The notes: generated by a model from the letters alone, not told the origin. Counted from the stretch's first letter, positions 24,675 through 35,206 are shown. The stretch: 64,000 nt of DNA from Scatophagus argus (GCF_020382885.2 NC_058496.1:67001-131000), one strand, 5' to 3'. Made by a program: numbers and translations.

Positions 24675-27600
24675 TTAACTGTTGTCCACCTCCATGCACT
24701 CATCCTCTGAGGTGAAGATCTCAGAGAGGAGGTAGCTGGACTCCTGCTGCACCGCCTCCCGCATTTCCTGCTGTGCCTCCTCGGTCCTCAAGCTCCACAG
24801 TTTCTCCTTCAGGACAGGAACGACTTTCAGCTGCAGGAAGTCGATGATCTCTGACCAAACAGGAAGAGGAAGTTACAAACACCCTGAAGTAGACCTGAAG
24901 AGGATGTTTTACATCAAGTATTTCACAAAGTATTTCTGTATGGAAAAAGTATTCCAGTACTGACCGGTGTAGGATAAAGTGGCCCAATTGGGAACTCTGA
25001 AAACTTTCAGTCTATGGAAACTCTTCTGAACACACACAGAAGTGGCATTCCTGAAACACAACAAAACTGCAGTTAGAAGAACTCAGCTGCTGAACACGTT
25101 GGGACGTCCCCTCACTGTCGCAAACGTGTCCATACTGCATGGTATCAACGACAAACACCATCATCATCGTCATAAACACTGCAGGTACAAGATATTACTA
25201 CTGCAGTAGTACTGCTGCTGTAAGTTGTTTTCTATGCTGTGGCTGCACGACTGTACACTATAGAACAAATGTGACTTAAAGGACTTTTGGATTGAATCAA
25301 CGATCCTACAGACAAGACAGGAAAGTGAGCAAGTGAACACCTGCTCACCACCAGAGTGAGTCTCAGATCTGACTCTGGATCAGTCTGACCTTTGACTCAC
25401 CCGACAGTCTGAGCGACCTCATCCCAGTTGATGTCCGCTACGTCGTCCACACTCATGTTGTACAACCTGAAATACACAAACGTTACAGGTCACAGCACTC
25501 TGCTCATCCACAACAAACTTGGAAAGGTTTGCCTTCATGGAGCTGTTGGGACTCTTTCAGATACCATCAGGTCATCTTTGGCAGCCAAACAAGTGAAAAC
25601 CCTTAAAAACATCAGTCTGATAAGGCCTTCATTTAATGTGTTGTTAATGTAAAGAAGAAACTTTTTCAAATCCTTTAATTAATGGTGTCTAAAGCATCCT
25701 GTATTAGCCTGTCATAACAAATGTGGTCACGTGACACCTCGCTGCCGTGTCGGCACAATCCCACACGTGTCAAATCGCACACGTGTGTCCTGTTTCATCC
25801 TTCTGATCTTACGTGTTGATGAGGTGGATTTTAAACTGAAGTCCTTCAGCTCCTCGGCTGCTGCCGCCATGTTGAAAGAGTCTTGTCTTCAGGATGGTGA
25901 ACCTGAAACACATAGATGTCATACACCTGAGCTGCTGGGCATCTGGGCACCTCAAAACCAGAACTATGGTACCAGTAAAGTACCAGAAAGGTAAAGTCCA
26001 GTACCACAGCCAGCAAGTATACTGACCACTTAAGCCGGCACTGGCTCCAGGATCTGGTCCCAACCTGGTGGCTGATCTCCTTCCAAGGCAAGTTGTTACA
26101 CAGCTGGTCTCTGCTCAGACCAGAACCTTCAGAACTCTGCCGGACCAGACCCTCCAGGTGAGTCTTCACAGCCTGCTTTAACTTGGACTCCTCATCCGAA
26201 CTCCATGGACCACGACATGCAGCTTTTTCAAGTGAACACACAGCCAACATTTCAATCCCGTGAATTCATCACAATAAACATCAAGTTCTAACCGGCAGGT
26301 TCTGAGTTCTAACAGAACAGAACCTCAGGAGTCAGTGTTTACCCATGCTGACGAACCGTTTCTGCACAGCGAAGACGCTGCGGCCCATCTTCTCTGAGAT
26401 CATCCTCCAGTTGTTCCCATGGAGGTTCTGTAGCTTCACCAGAGAATGCATCTCCTCCTCTGAGAACCTGACAGAGGAGACCCACAGTTGGAACACAAAG
26501 TTCTGCAGCCAGAACGTTCTGGCTGAGCTTTAGGGACATACAAACATAAAGAACAGGAGGTTCTTGTCTGAGAACAGACAATGTTTGACCTCTTACCTTC
26601 CCAGGTGGTTCCTCTCGTCAAAAATCTTCTTGGCTCTTGTGTAAACTTGCTGACATGTCCGAGGAATCCCCTCAGCTGGACGGATGGACAGGCAGACAGA
26701 CAGAGAGACAAGACAGGAAGACTGTCACATTGCTGCTGATGATGATGACGGTGATGATGAGTGTCTACCTACCAATCCTCTGCAGGAAGTGATGTTGTGC
26801 TTTTAGCCTCTTGATCTCCGCCTCCTGGTCTTTGAACCTCTCAGGAAACAAAAGCTGATTGGCTGAGCTGATGCCGGTCAGAGCCAGGAAGTCTGCGACA
26901 TTCTGTCTGATGAGCAGGTTCTCCTCCTGGGAGCACCGCCCGTGACGCAGAGGCACACCTGGATGTGGGGAAACAGTTGCACTTACAGTACCTTATTGTT
27001 TGAAGAGTTGGCAGTATTGGTATGTTGTTTGTGATATTAGTACCTCATTGTTTGCAGTATTAGTACCTTGCTGTTTGAAGTTCTTGAAGCGTGGCAGATC
27101 GTATCTCAGCAGTTTACTGATCTGGTCATCTGATTTATTCTTGATGTCTGGAATAAACTCCTGAAGTTCCTCCAACAGTGGATCTGCATCTATAGCTTCT
27201 CTTCTCCTTCTCTTTACACCTCGTTTTCCTCCTTTCATCATCATCCTCTCTCTCACCATCTCTCCCTTCCACTGCTGTTTTCTTTTCTTCTTCTCTTCCA
27301 CAGTCTGGCCTTCCTGTGACATCGCTTTCCCAATACTTTCATCTTTCTCCTTCTTCATACTAGTGCTGGTGGTTTTTGTGGAAACCAAGGAATGCATTTC
27401 CCTGTTGTGGTCTGTTGTTACCATCACATCCCTCTTCTCACTCAGCTTCTTCTTGTCTTTCTTCTTCTTCTTTTCTGTCTCATTCATCTCTATGTGAATC
27501 TGTGTCTCCTCCTCCTCCTCCTCCTCCTCCTCCTCCTCCTCCGTTCTCTTCTTCTTCTCTACCTTCTGACTGCTCGTACCTCCATTAGGAGCGGAAGGAG

Positions 27601-27775
27601 GAAGACTGAGCTCTTCTTCCTCACTCTTGTTTTTTCTCTTCTTCTTTTTCTTCTTCTTCATCTCCACTCTCTCAGGTGTGTCGATGTCAACAGATGGAGG
27701 ACACTCTTCCAGACTGTCTGACCTCCTCCTCTTCTTCTGAGGGGACGGAGAGAAAAGGGCTGCAGGAGGTTTCAT
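24675..27775 (-). CDS. ttf1: Transcription termination factor 1 (RNA polymerase I), complete
   Basis: Coding exons in transcript order: 27775-27067, 26958-26773, 26675-26597, 26467-26343, 26222-26027, 25902-25813, 25466-25401, 25050-24965, 24850-24675. All splice in frame to 570 residues. The first exon reads through to an acceptor at 27841, but the first in-frame Met is at 27775. The N-terminal ~236 residues are Lys/Glu-rich with a poly-Glu tract and basic clusters. The C-terminal half matches the TTF1 core: [36 protein letters not shown], a Myb-like repeat ([20 protein letters not shown], about residue 326), a second ([16 protein letters not shown], about 368) and [18 protein letters not shown]. 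The family binds rDNA terminator boxes to stop Pol I and remodel chromatin. Human TTF1 is longer (905 residues), mainly in the N-terminus. Confidence 0.94.
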
Positions 27776-28254
27776 GACAGGAGGAGGAACAGCAAAAGGA
27801 GGACAACCAGACTGATGCTGTCGATCCGTCTGCTGTTCAAGCTGTCAGAGAAGAAACAAACTTCAGAAGGAAGCAGGACGATACCAACAGTTCACACCCG
27901 CAGTGATGGCACTACATACTAATACAGATACCAGAAATACCACAATGTATTGCCTCAGGGTTAACAACCAACAGACAGCAGACATCTCCAAGCGTCCACA
28001 TTTGATGGTAAAATGGACTGCATTTATACAGATTTCTTCTGGTCTGGGAGTCAAACACCAACATGAGCCAGCATGCAGGATACCATGCAGTTCCACCTGC
28101 CCATCAGGAGCGTTAACCATTCACACACCTGTCGGTCAGTGGTTCAGTATTTTGTCCCAGGACACTGAATGCAGGTGATTGAAGCAGCGGCCTTCTGAGA
28201 AATGGATGACTGCTCTTCCTCCTGAGAACTGATTGAGCTGGAAAACACACGGCC

Positions 28255-28425
28255 ACAGAGCTGAAAACAGGGTGTTTGTGGGAGCTCAGGAACCTGTTTG
28301 GAGGTCCTGGTTCTCCCAGGATAGCTGAACTCCAAACATCTACAATCTGATGCTTTGCTGGAGATGAAAGCAGCCAACAGGACAGAGAGGAGCTCAGATG
28401 AGCTCCGACATCCACACAGACAAAT
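28255..28425 (+). repeat. Dispersed repeat copy A (partner near 51318)
   Basis: The segment beginning GAGCTCAGGAACCTGTTTGG and GAGGTCCTGGTTCTCCCAG recurs in the same orientation at 51318-51490 with scattered differences. There it is followed by a retroelement-type ATTCTG tail. It is probably part of a non-LTR element; the family is not recognised. Confidence 0.6.
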
Positions 28426-28579
28426 GAACACAACACGTATATTGACCGAAACAAAAAAAACAACTATTTACTACACTCTGAGTAGTTTTACTTACAGTAC
28501 ATTTGTTGATAGTGCATACATGCTTTTATATGTAGTGGAGTATGTTCGATCTGCTACTCCTCAAGGAAAGGATTTAGAT

Positions 28580-28783
28580 CAGGCATCTCAAACTGGTCCA
28601 CAGGAGGGCCGGTGTGGCTGCAGGTTTTTGTGCCAACCAACCAAGAGCACACCGTTTGACCAATCAGCTGTCTGAAGACGGAGATCAGTTGATTAAATGA
28701 GTCAAGTCTGGTGTGCTGCTACTTGGTTGGAAAGAAAACCTGCAGCCACAGCGGCCCTCCTGTGGACCAGTTTGAGATGCCTG
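28580..28783. mobile_element. hAT-type MITE with 8-bp target-site duplication
   Basis: This is a 204-bp element with near-perfect terminal inverted repeats of about 30 bp (CAGGCATCTCAAACTGGTCC at the left and its complement at the right), starting CAG and ending CTG. It is flanked by ATTTAGAT at 28572-28579 and 28784-28791. An 8-bp duplication and CAG/CTG ends are the hallmark of hAT transposons. It has no coding capacity, so it is non-autonomous. Confidence 0.9.
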
Positions 28784-28840
28784 ATTTAGATGCTTCTTCC
28801 ACCGCTGTGTGAATACGTGTATGTACGGTTGCTTGTTTCC

Positions 28841-29038
28841 CTCGCGAGATTTGGCACAAGCGAAGCCCCCCTCATTTTAAGCCCCTCATTTTCCTCAACA
28901 AAGACGGCTGGGAGAAACACAAACACGTCAAAGCAAACCGATTGAACACAAGTGACGAATGTTCTTCGGGATTACATTAAGTCATTCTGTGAACATTAGT
29001 TATAAAGCCCCGTCCGTTGCTCTGTAGGCCGCCATGTT
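28841..29038. promoter_or_regulatory. CTCGCGAGA and YY1-like motifs upstream of ttf1 coding exons
   Basis: CTCGCGAGA (28841-28849) and GCCGCCATGTT (28028+1000, i.e. 29028-29038; minus strand AACATGGCGGC) are core-promoter motifs typical of ubiquitously expressed vertebrate genes. The YY1-like site points along the minus strand, toward ttf1. They may mark an alternative ttf1 start within what is otherwise intron 1. Confidence 0.35.
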
Positions 29039-29186
29039 GTTGTAGTCAGCTGATGATAACTTGTTTGCTAACTGACCGACACATTTCACTTCGTTTCAAA
29101 AATCCGCTCTGATTCTGATTGTCTTTTCGCTTCTAAACACAATCAGTAAATCGATTTTACCATCTCAAACACTTTAATCGACTCAC

Positions 29187-29340
29187 CGCTTCCTCTGGTG
29201 CCGCACGTGCGAGGAACGGCAGAACGACGCTTGTTTATTTCCTGTTTCCAAGCAGCGCGTGCGCAATAAGAGGTGGTAAAGGCAGAGGTATCCACGCTGG
29301 TTGAGTTTCCTGATTCCAGTTCTCTCTCACACACGAAGTT
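29187..29340 (-). promoter_or_regulatory. ttf1: Probable ttf1 5' UTR exon and promoter region
   Basis: Minus-strand sequence ending AGGAAGCG|GTGAGTC makes a strong donor at 29187 in a local CpG-containing segment. Spliced to 27841, it has an in-frame stop with no ATG between that stop and the junction, so it would be untranslated. The transcription start is not defined. Confidence 0.45.
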
Positions 29341-30701
29341 CTTTCTACCGGATGCTTAACTTAAATACTGCGCTTTAGCAATGTACTTGTTTTATATATT
29401 ATATATATTTTGTTGAAATATTCTGACTGATGTAAAAAAGATTTCCAGGACAGAAATGTTTTTACAAGATAAAAATACTGCTCACAGAGCAGTGAGTCTT
29501 CAGATAAGAGTGGTAAGTGGTTCCAGTGTGTAGCATTTATGAAGTATAATATTTATCATTATATTTTCATTCGTGTATAATCAGCTGAAATTAAGAATTG
29601 TTGTGTCTTCATTACCTCAGAATGAGAGGGAGAAGCTCCTCTGGCGGAGTCTGCCATGTTACACCACCATGTTTCACACATTTATTGTCTTTAGAGGCCA
29701 AGTTAGGGTGAAATGAGGGGTATTCCTTTGGTTTCAACCTGCGACCTCGCCACTAGATGTCATTAAATCCTACACACTGGGCCTCTAATCTATCTTAGCC
29801 ATTAATTCATGTGTTCAAATAAATAAAATAAATAATTCTAAAATAATTTTTCTCCTCTATTCTGCATTAATCAGTTTGTGAAAGTGAAATAAAACTAGAA
29901 ATCAACTCTTTGTTTGTTAAAATATGTTTTATTTTATCAAAAGGGAAGATATAGACTAACCCTTACAGGAAGAACCGATCCACAGAGGATGTCATATCTT
30001 CTGTGGTCCACACAGCTCTCACCCGCCTAGAGAATAAAGACTCCTATGTCCGTCTGCTCTTCGCGGATTTTACATCAGCTTTCAATACAATCATTCCGCA
30101 GACACTGATCCACAAACTCAGTACACTCGGACTGAGCTTCACCGTCTTCAACTGGGTCCTGGACTTGCTGACGGACAGGCCGCAGACCGTGAAGATCCAT
30201 GACAGCTCCTCCCCCATCACCCTCAGCACCGGCTCTCCCCAGGGCTGTGTGCTGAGCCCCCTCCTGTTCACCCTGCTAACACACGACTGCTCAGCACAAC
30301 ATCCAAGCTGCCTGATCGTCAAGTTTGCAGATGATACAGCAGACGCGTTGTCAACAGCGACGAGTCCAACTACAGGCAGGAAGTGGAACACCTGGAGGGT
30401 TGGTGCAGGGAAAACAGGGAGGTGAGATGATCGTGGACTTCAGAAGGGGCAGACATCTCCCCCTTCCTCCCCTGTACATCGGAGGGACAGCGGTGGAAGT
30501 GGTCTCCAGCTTCAGGTACCTGGGCGTCCACATAACGGACGACCTCACCTGGAGCGACAACACATCCTGTCTCATCAGGAAGGCACACCAGCACCTCTAC
30601 TTCCTCAGGAGGCTGAGGCGTGCCGGACTGGGGAGCTCAGTCCTGACATCCTTCTACAGATGTGTGGTGGACACACTCACTTTATATATACAATGTATAT
30701 A

Positions 30702-30853
30702 TCTAGTCCCAGCCTAGTCAAGCGAGCATGAACTGATGAAGCCTCTTGGATGAGAGGTGAAACGTCTTCAAAGACAAATAACTAAGTCCAGTTGCATTCG
30801 ATTGAATTTCCTTGAGATAACCATGACCTGGATGAATGAGAATATTCACAGGC
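30702..30853 (+). mobile_element. 152-bp Penelope-type fragment with hammerhead-like motif and 13-bp TSD
   Basis: The insertion is bounded by TACAATGTATATA on both sides (30689-30701 and 30854-30866). It contains the CTGATGA...GAAAC-GTC array at 30733-30766 and the downstream segment AAGTCCAGTTGCATTCGATT to ACCATGACCTGGATGAATGA. A similar tail follows the GIY-YIG-coding Penelope-like remnant at 39.2-39.8 kb, so this is a short end fragment of the same family. Confidence 0.7.
30730..30770 (+). ncRNA. Hammerhead-ribozyme-like motif
   Basis: CTGATGA (30733-30739) is followed by a helix CCTCT/AGAGG (30742-30746 with 30753-30757), then GAAAC and GTC (30764-30766). Flanking GAA/TTC can form helix I around the putative GUC cleavage site. 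ACGT at the stem III position is self-complementary, as in dimeric short-stem-III hammerheads of Penelope-like elements. One extra A lies between CTGATGA and stem II. Activity is not established. Confidence 0.55.
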
Positions 30854-31459
30854 TACAATGTATATAGTTTTCTACACATGTACATACCTGCATTTTAAAT
30901 TTTTTAAAGAAATTTGAACACAGTTTTTGTAAATACCTGTACTTTTTGAGATTTTAGTTTTTGTTTATCCTATCTTTATTGTTATCCTATTTTTTATACT
31001 TCGCACTTTTCTCCTTTCTTGGTCGGGAATACTGCATGTGCAATGTCTGTAAGAACAAGAATTTCCCTCCAGGGATAAATAAAGGAATTCTGATTCTGAT
31101 TCTGAGAGCCTCCTGTGCTCCTGCATCACTGTGTGGCACAGCAGCTGCTCTGCAGCAGAGAAGAAGTCTCTGCAGAGGGTGGTGAAAGCTGCACAGAAGA
31201 CTGTGGGACGCAGCCTGTCCACCACCACAGACATTTACACCTCCAGGTGCAGGAAAAGGGCCTCCTGCATCATGAAGGACCCCACCCACCCCTCACACAA
31301 ACTGTTTGCCCCTCTCCCCTCAGGCAGGAGGCTGCGGAGCATCAAGAGCAGGACCACCAGACTGAGGAACAGACTGTTGAACTCTGGAGGTCTTCTGTAG
31401 CCCCTGCTGCTACCCCATCCCCATCACACCACACCACACCACACACACATCACACCCCC

Positions 31460-31535
31460 CAGCTAATCCAAGCAGTTTCATCAGTCCCAGAACTGATGAC
31501 TCTGCTTGGATTAGCAGCAAAACGTCTTCAAGCCA
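31460..31535 (+). ncRNA. Decayed hammerhead-like motif within a hairpin
   Basis: CTGATGA (31493-31499), stem CTGCT/AGCAG (31502-31506 with 31513-31517) and AAAAC-GTC. The expected GAAA is AAAA, consistent with CpG decay of GCGAAAC. Upstream, GCTAATCCAAGCAG is complementary to CTGCTTGGATTAGC at 31502-31515, so a long alternative hairpin also forms. It resembles Penelope-type terminal sequence. Confidence 0.45.
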
Positions 31536-31885
31536 ATCTTCACAAGTCCAGACGCCTTGCTTTAACTCTTTGAGTGAATGTCTGTAATAAACTGAAAACA
31601 CTTTAAAACAAGAAGTGTTCACACATTATTGCTTGAGTAAATGGTACATGGTCTCACAGAGGACTTCTTATGGCTCAATTAAAGTAGTTGGAATATAGTT
31701 TCATATATTGCTACTGAACTACAACATTTATTATCACCATCAGGCATAGTTTTATTAACTTTCATTGTAAAGTGCAGGCCTGGTGTTTGTCACCATATGA
31801 GCAGGTAGCAGGTGAGGAGATTTTCCTGTGTCTGACATGTTAAGGATAAATAGAAATAAGCAGAGGAAGATTAACGGCCATTCAT

Positions 31886-31891
31886 TTTATT
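31886..31891 (-). terminator. Candidate polyadenylation signal of the GoLoco gene
   Basis: TTTATT on the plus strand reads AATAAA on the minus strand, about 970 bases after the GoLoco gene stop. It is a plausible 3' end, not proven. Confidence 0.3.
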
Positions 31892-32861
31892 TTCAGAAAA
31901 TCACGGAAATTGAAAATACATGAATAAGGTACAGTATACAGTCTGTTTTGTTTTTTGTTTTTTGTTTTTTTTTTAATGCCCTCACTCTGTTTCTCTGTCA
32001 CTATCTGGTATCACAGGGCCTTACGAGTACAAATCAAATGCAGCATGAATTCCTGCAGGGGAAAAGACTGTATCCTTAATTATGCGCCCTCCCCGTGAGT
32101 CATGTGATCTGCCAGGTGCAGGTGACCTGTGTTTCTTACCAAAACTCACCAGATTCCACAGAAGAGCATTTTAGTTTTCTCCTCATGAAACTTTGACTTT
32201 TTCTGTTGGGTTTGTTTGGACGAGTCAGATTCACCAGAGGGTTCGGGTTAGTTAATAAATGTGTGAACGGCACCTGTTCACAGGCAGGTGAACACCTGTT
32301 ATTAACAGAATATAACTCTGACTGTTTGTGTTTCGCTCTTAAAAATGCTACCAGACACTTTGCAGAGCTTTAGGTCAGAGAGATGACTGATCTCACAGTG
32401 TGCGTTAAAACCGTATTAGTTCAGATGTTACTGATGTGTCATCAGAGAAAAACTGGACAGTCACAGACATACAGAGAGAAAACCATTCTCTGTTCATGAC
32501 TAAGGTAAGAGGTATTAGATAAGTTATCGAACTTTATAAGCTATCCAGTAGTCCACTCTCAGGTGGACAGTGGATGCTCACCCGGACAGAGACGGATGAA
32601 AATCAGAACAAGTCAAACTGAAAATACACAGGTAGCAGGATGTGGATCAGAGTAACTCTGATCTATAACGTTCTGAGTATTCAAACTCCACACATAACCT
32701 TTCACTGGAAGGACCCTGTCCCTGCTGTTCTCAGCTCAGGTGTGTCTACCACAATCAGTTTGGAGTCAGAGGTTTCCACAGTGTGTGAATCATCTGTTCA
32801 AAAACATCCTGACAGGTTGACAACAATTCAGCCAAAGCAGCCTATCAGAAGGTGCTCCTCA

Positions 32862-35206
32862 TCAGTGATGATGACAGTGGTGGGAGGAGCCAGCTGTGTG
32901 TGTTTGAAGAGAAGCTCGCTGCTCGTCCATCCTCCTGGACTGAGCTCTCTGAATCAAAGTGAAGAAATCCTCCTGACCTTCAGGAGCCGAATGAAGAACG
33001 TCATCAAGATCAGGAAGAGAACATCTCTGATCATCCATCCTGTCAGACTGCAGGAAGACAGGCAGACAAACAGGCAGGCATGTTGATAAAAAGGTAAACA
33101 GAGAGAGAGAGGGGCAGATGGTCAGGGAGACAGGCAGACAGACAGAGAGAGAGAGAGACCAACAGACAGGCAGACAGAGAGACAGTGAGTAAGGCCTTGA
33201 CCACATGAATACAGAAAATCTTCTTAACGCTGCTCTCAGCTGTGAGCACGCTGTAGCCACAGCACTCCAATGCCCTGCTCTTCATCTCTGGAGACTTTAA
33301 TCATGCAGCTCCTTCAACCTCTCTAACCTCATTCACCCAGTATGTTACCTGCCACACCAGAGACAGTAAAATACTGGACCTTTTCTATGCCAACACCAAG
33401 GAGGCATATGCATCACTCCCCCTCCCTCCGCTGGGCAGAGCTGATCACAACCTGGTGCTCCTCCAGCCTATGTACAAACCTCTGGAGCACAGCAGCCAGC
33501 TGTGACCCGCACAGTGAAAAAAGGGTCTGATGAAGCTGAATGATGATGGACGTGTTAAAGGACTGTTTTAGCTCCACTGTGTGGGAATTTCAAGAATTTC
33601 CCTTCAGGGATAAATAAAGGAATTCTGATTCTGATTCTGATTCTGAAGTCTTCAGTGATGCCCACGGGGAGGACATTAACAGCCTGACTCACAAAATCTG
33701 TGCAATAATTAATCCATCCACTAACCATAACCTGTGGAACTCTAGTGTAAATAGTTTTTCTGTACTGTGTACAGCTGCAGGTACGTGTTTCCAGTGTATT
33801 TATTCTTTCTGAATGCACATCTTACTCTTAGTTTTGCATGATCTTCACCCTCTGTATCTCTTTGGCTGCTGTAACACTGCAGTTTCCAAGTTATGGGACT
33901 ATTAAAGGATTATCTTATCTTATCTTAATGGATATTTCCTCTATCAATGTTTATAAAATAAATAACATTAAAGGATGTTAAAATGCACACGCTGTGGACA
34001 AAGTAATAACAGAGAAGAAATCTATGGTCTCTCATAACTTAATTAGAGTGAGTAGCTGCTGGTCAAAGATCACTGGTTGATGGTCAGTTCTTCACCTGAA
34101 CAGGTATCATATAGCCTGCTGTTACGACCCTGAGGAGTAAACCTTCCTGCACCTCTTCTCCCTGTGCTTTTATCACTTCTGATTCCAGCCAGATCCCTCT
34201 AACTCAGCCTCCAGTTGGCTCTTTGTTGGTTTCCACCATCCTGTTGTTAATTCACCAGCCGTCAGTTTGTGTTTGACCCCACCTTCACCTGCCACCGCTG
34301 ACTGAAAGTCTACAGTGTCTTCACACAGTATAAAAAACAAAGCAGCCTAAACTTCCTGATGAAAGTCTGAAAGTGAACAGAGGCGCTTTTCACAGCTAAA
34401 AGCCTCTGAATGTTTCAGTTCATACGGTGAAGACAAATGTCACATTTGTGTCATTATGTCTCTCCATAAAAGCTGAAGCTGCTGATACAGAGGATCATGC
34501 TGGTACCTGGTAGTGTATGAGCATGTAGTAGAAGTCCAGAGTAGGCGGGCTAGGCTGGTCAGAGCTGCAGGCCCCACAAAGAGCAGCTGGTCCTGGGTCA
34601 GGGAGCAGGCTGAGGCTGGCTCTTTGGTCCTCCAGTCTCTGACCCTGACACTCCAGAATCAGATCCAACAAGGCATCTGGTTCCTCCTGCTGGCCGCTAC
34701 GATGCTACAACAACAACACCGCCAGCAGCCGTGGGTAAGAGATGAACAGCTGGGCTAGAAAATATCTGTCTCTTTAATAAAAACCCACAAGAAGCGGATA
34801 TAAAAATCAAAAAAACGTAGAGAGAAGTCAACTATAAACAGCTGTTCTGCTTGTTGTTTAAGTTTGATATTACCTTGCTCCTTGAAGTCATGGCTCTGGT
34901 CCTGGAGCTCAGAGCAGAGCCCAGGCTCTGACCCCGGGGTCTGATGGAGCTTTCTTCAGGGCCTGGACCTGGTCCAGGAGTCACAAGGTCTCCCAGGGTC
35001 CGAAGGGTCCTGAGGGGAGAGGTGGAGACTGAGTTCCTGCTGCTGGCCGCTGAGTGAGGAACAGCGCTGGTGTTGCTGGGACTACATCCTAGCCCGGTTT
35101 CCAGACTACCATTATGGTGGAGGGGTGGAGAGCATTTGGATGTCATTGGCTCGATCCTCCCATTCTGGGTGGGAGGAGGTGCACCTGAGAAGTTTTTATC
35201 AGCCAT
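32862..35206 (-). CDS. Triple-GoLoco G-protein signalling modulator (GPSM3/PCP2-like)
   Basis: Coding exons in transcript order: 35206-34874, 34704-34507, 33047-32862. All junctions are phase 0 with GT/AG sites, giving 238 residues. The first ~111 residues are Ser/Pro-rich and disordered (MADKNFSGAPPPTQNGRIEP...). GoLoco 1 (about 120-142) is DALLDLILECQGQRLEDQR. GoLoco 2 (about 165-188) is split by the last intron: LDFYYMLIHYQ|SDRMDDQRC. GoLoco 3 (about 200-222) is EDFFTLIQRAQSRRMDEQR. All three keep the D/E-Q-R arginine finger that reaches the nucleotide in GDP-bound G-alpha(i/o). GoLoco proteins act as guanine-nucleotide dissociation inhibitors. The small size and three closely spaced motifs resemble GPSM3, and PCP2 also fits. 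GPSM1/2 are ruled out by the absence of TPR repeats in the visible exons. Orthology is unresolved. Confidence 0.85.
33265..33735 (+). mobile_element. CR1/Rex1-like LINE endonuclease fragment with a tiny tail insertion
   Basis: The plus-strand translation contains NALLFISGDFNHAAPSTSLT, KILDLFYANTKEAYASLPLP and LGRADHNLVLLQPMYKPLEH. These are the C-terminal half of a LINE endonuclease, including the GDFN and SDHN-type catalytic motifs. At 33592-33647 the sequence is interrupted by only a conserved retroelement tail plus (ATTCTG)n. LINE sequence (HGEDINSLT-like) then resumes. Confidence 0.75.
33850..33935 (+). repeat. Retroelement-type tail with ATCTT repeats
   Basis: GGGACTATTAAAGGATTATC followed by (TTATC)n resembles the simple-repeat 3' tails of CR1/L2-type fish LINEs (compare 36160-36196 and 49650-49680). 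It is a short 3' remnant. Confidence 0.5.

Larger units (their letters stand above)
30675..31107 (+). mobile_element. 5'-truncated retroelement inserted in the LINE, with ATTCTG tail
   Basis: The sequence separating the two halves of the LINE ORF ends in AAGAATTTCCCTCCAGGGAT, AAATAAAGG and (ATTCTG)3. The same tail recurs near 33592, 51570 and, inverted, 56992. It therefore looks like the 3' end of a CR1/L2-type non-LTR element. It is itself interrupted at 30702. Confidence 0.65.
29935..31405 (+). mobile_element. CR1/Rex1-like LINE, interrupted by nested insertions
   Basis: RT motifs are visible on the plus strand: [13 protein letters not shown] (A), [13 protein letters not shown] (B), VKFADDTA (C), EMIVDFRRGRHLP and VSSFRYLGVHITDDLTWSDN. 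The ORF stops at FYRCVVDT near 30670 and resumes near 31107 with LCSCITVWHSSCSAAEKKSL and continues to RLRNRLLNSGGLL. The roughly 430-bp interruption is made of other retroelement sequence. A large internal deletion follows motif C. Confidence 0.82.

Noticed and set aside
27376..27721. Plus-strand hydrophobic frames in the ttf1 first coding exon
   Set aside because: They are antisense shadows of Lys/Glu-rich ttf1 codons.
33043..33285. Minus-strand frame of Cys/Leu/Ser repeats next to the last GoLoco exon
   Set aside because: It is read from CTGTCTGC simple repeats. The real exon begins at the acceptor before 33047.
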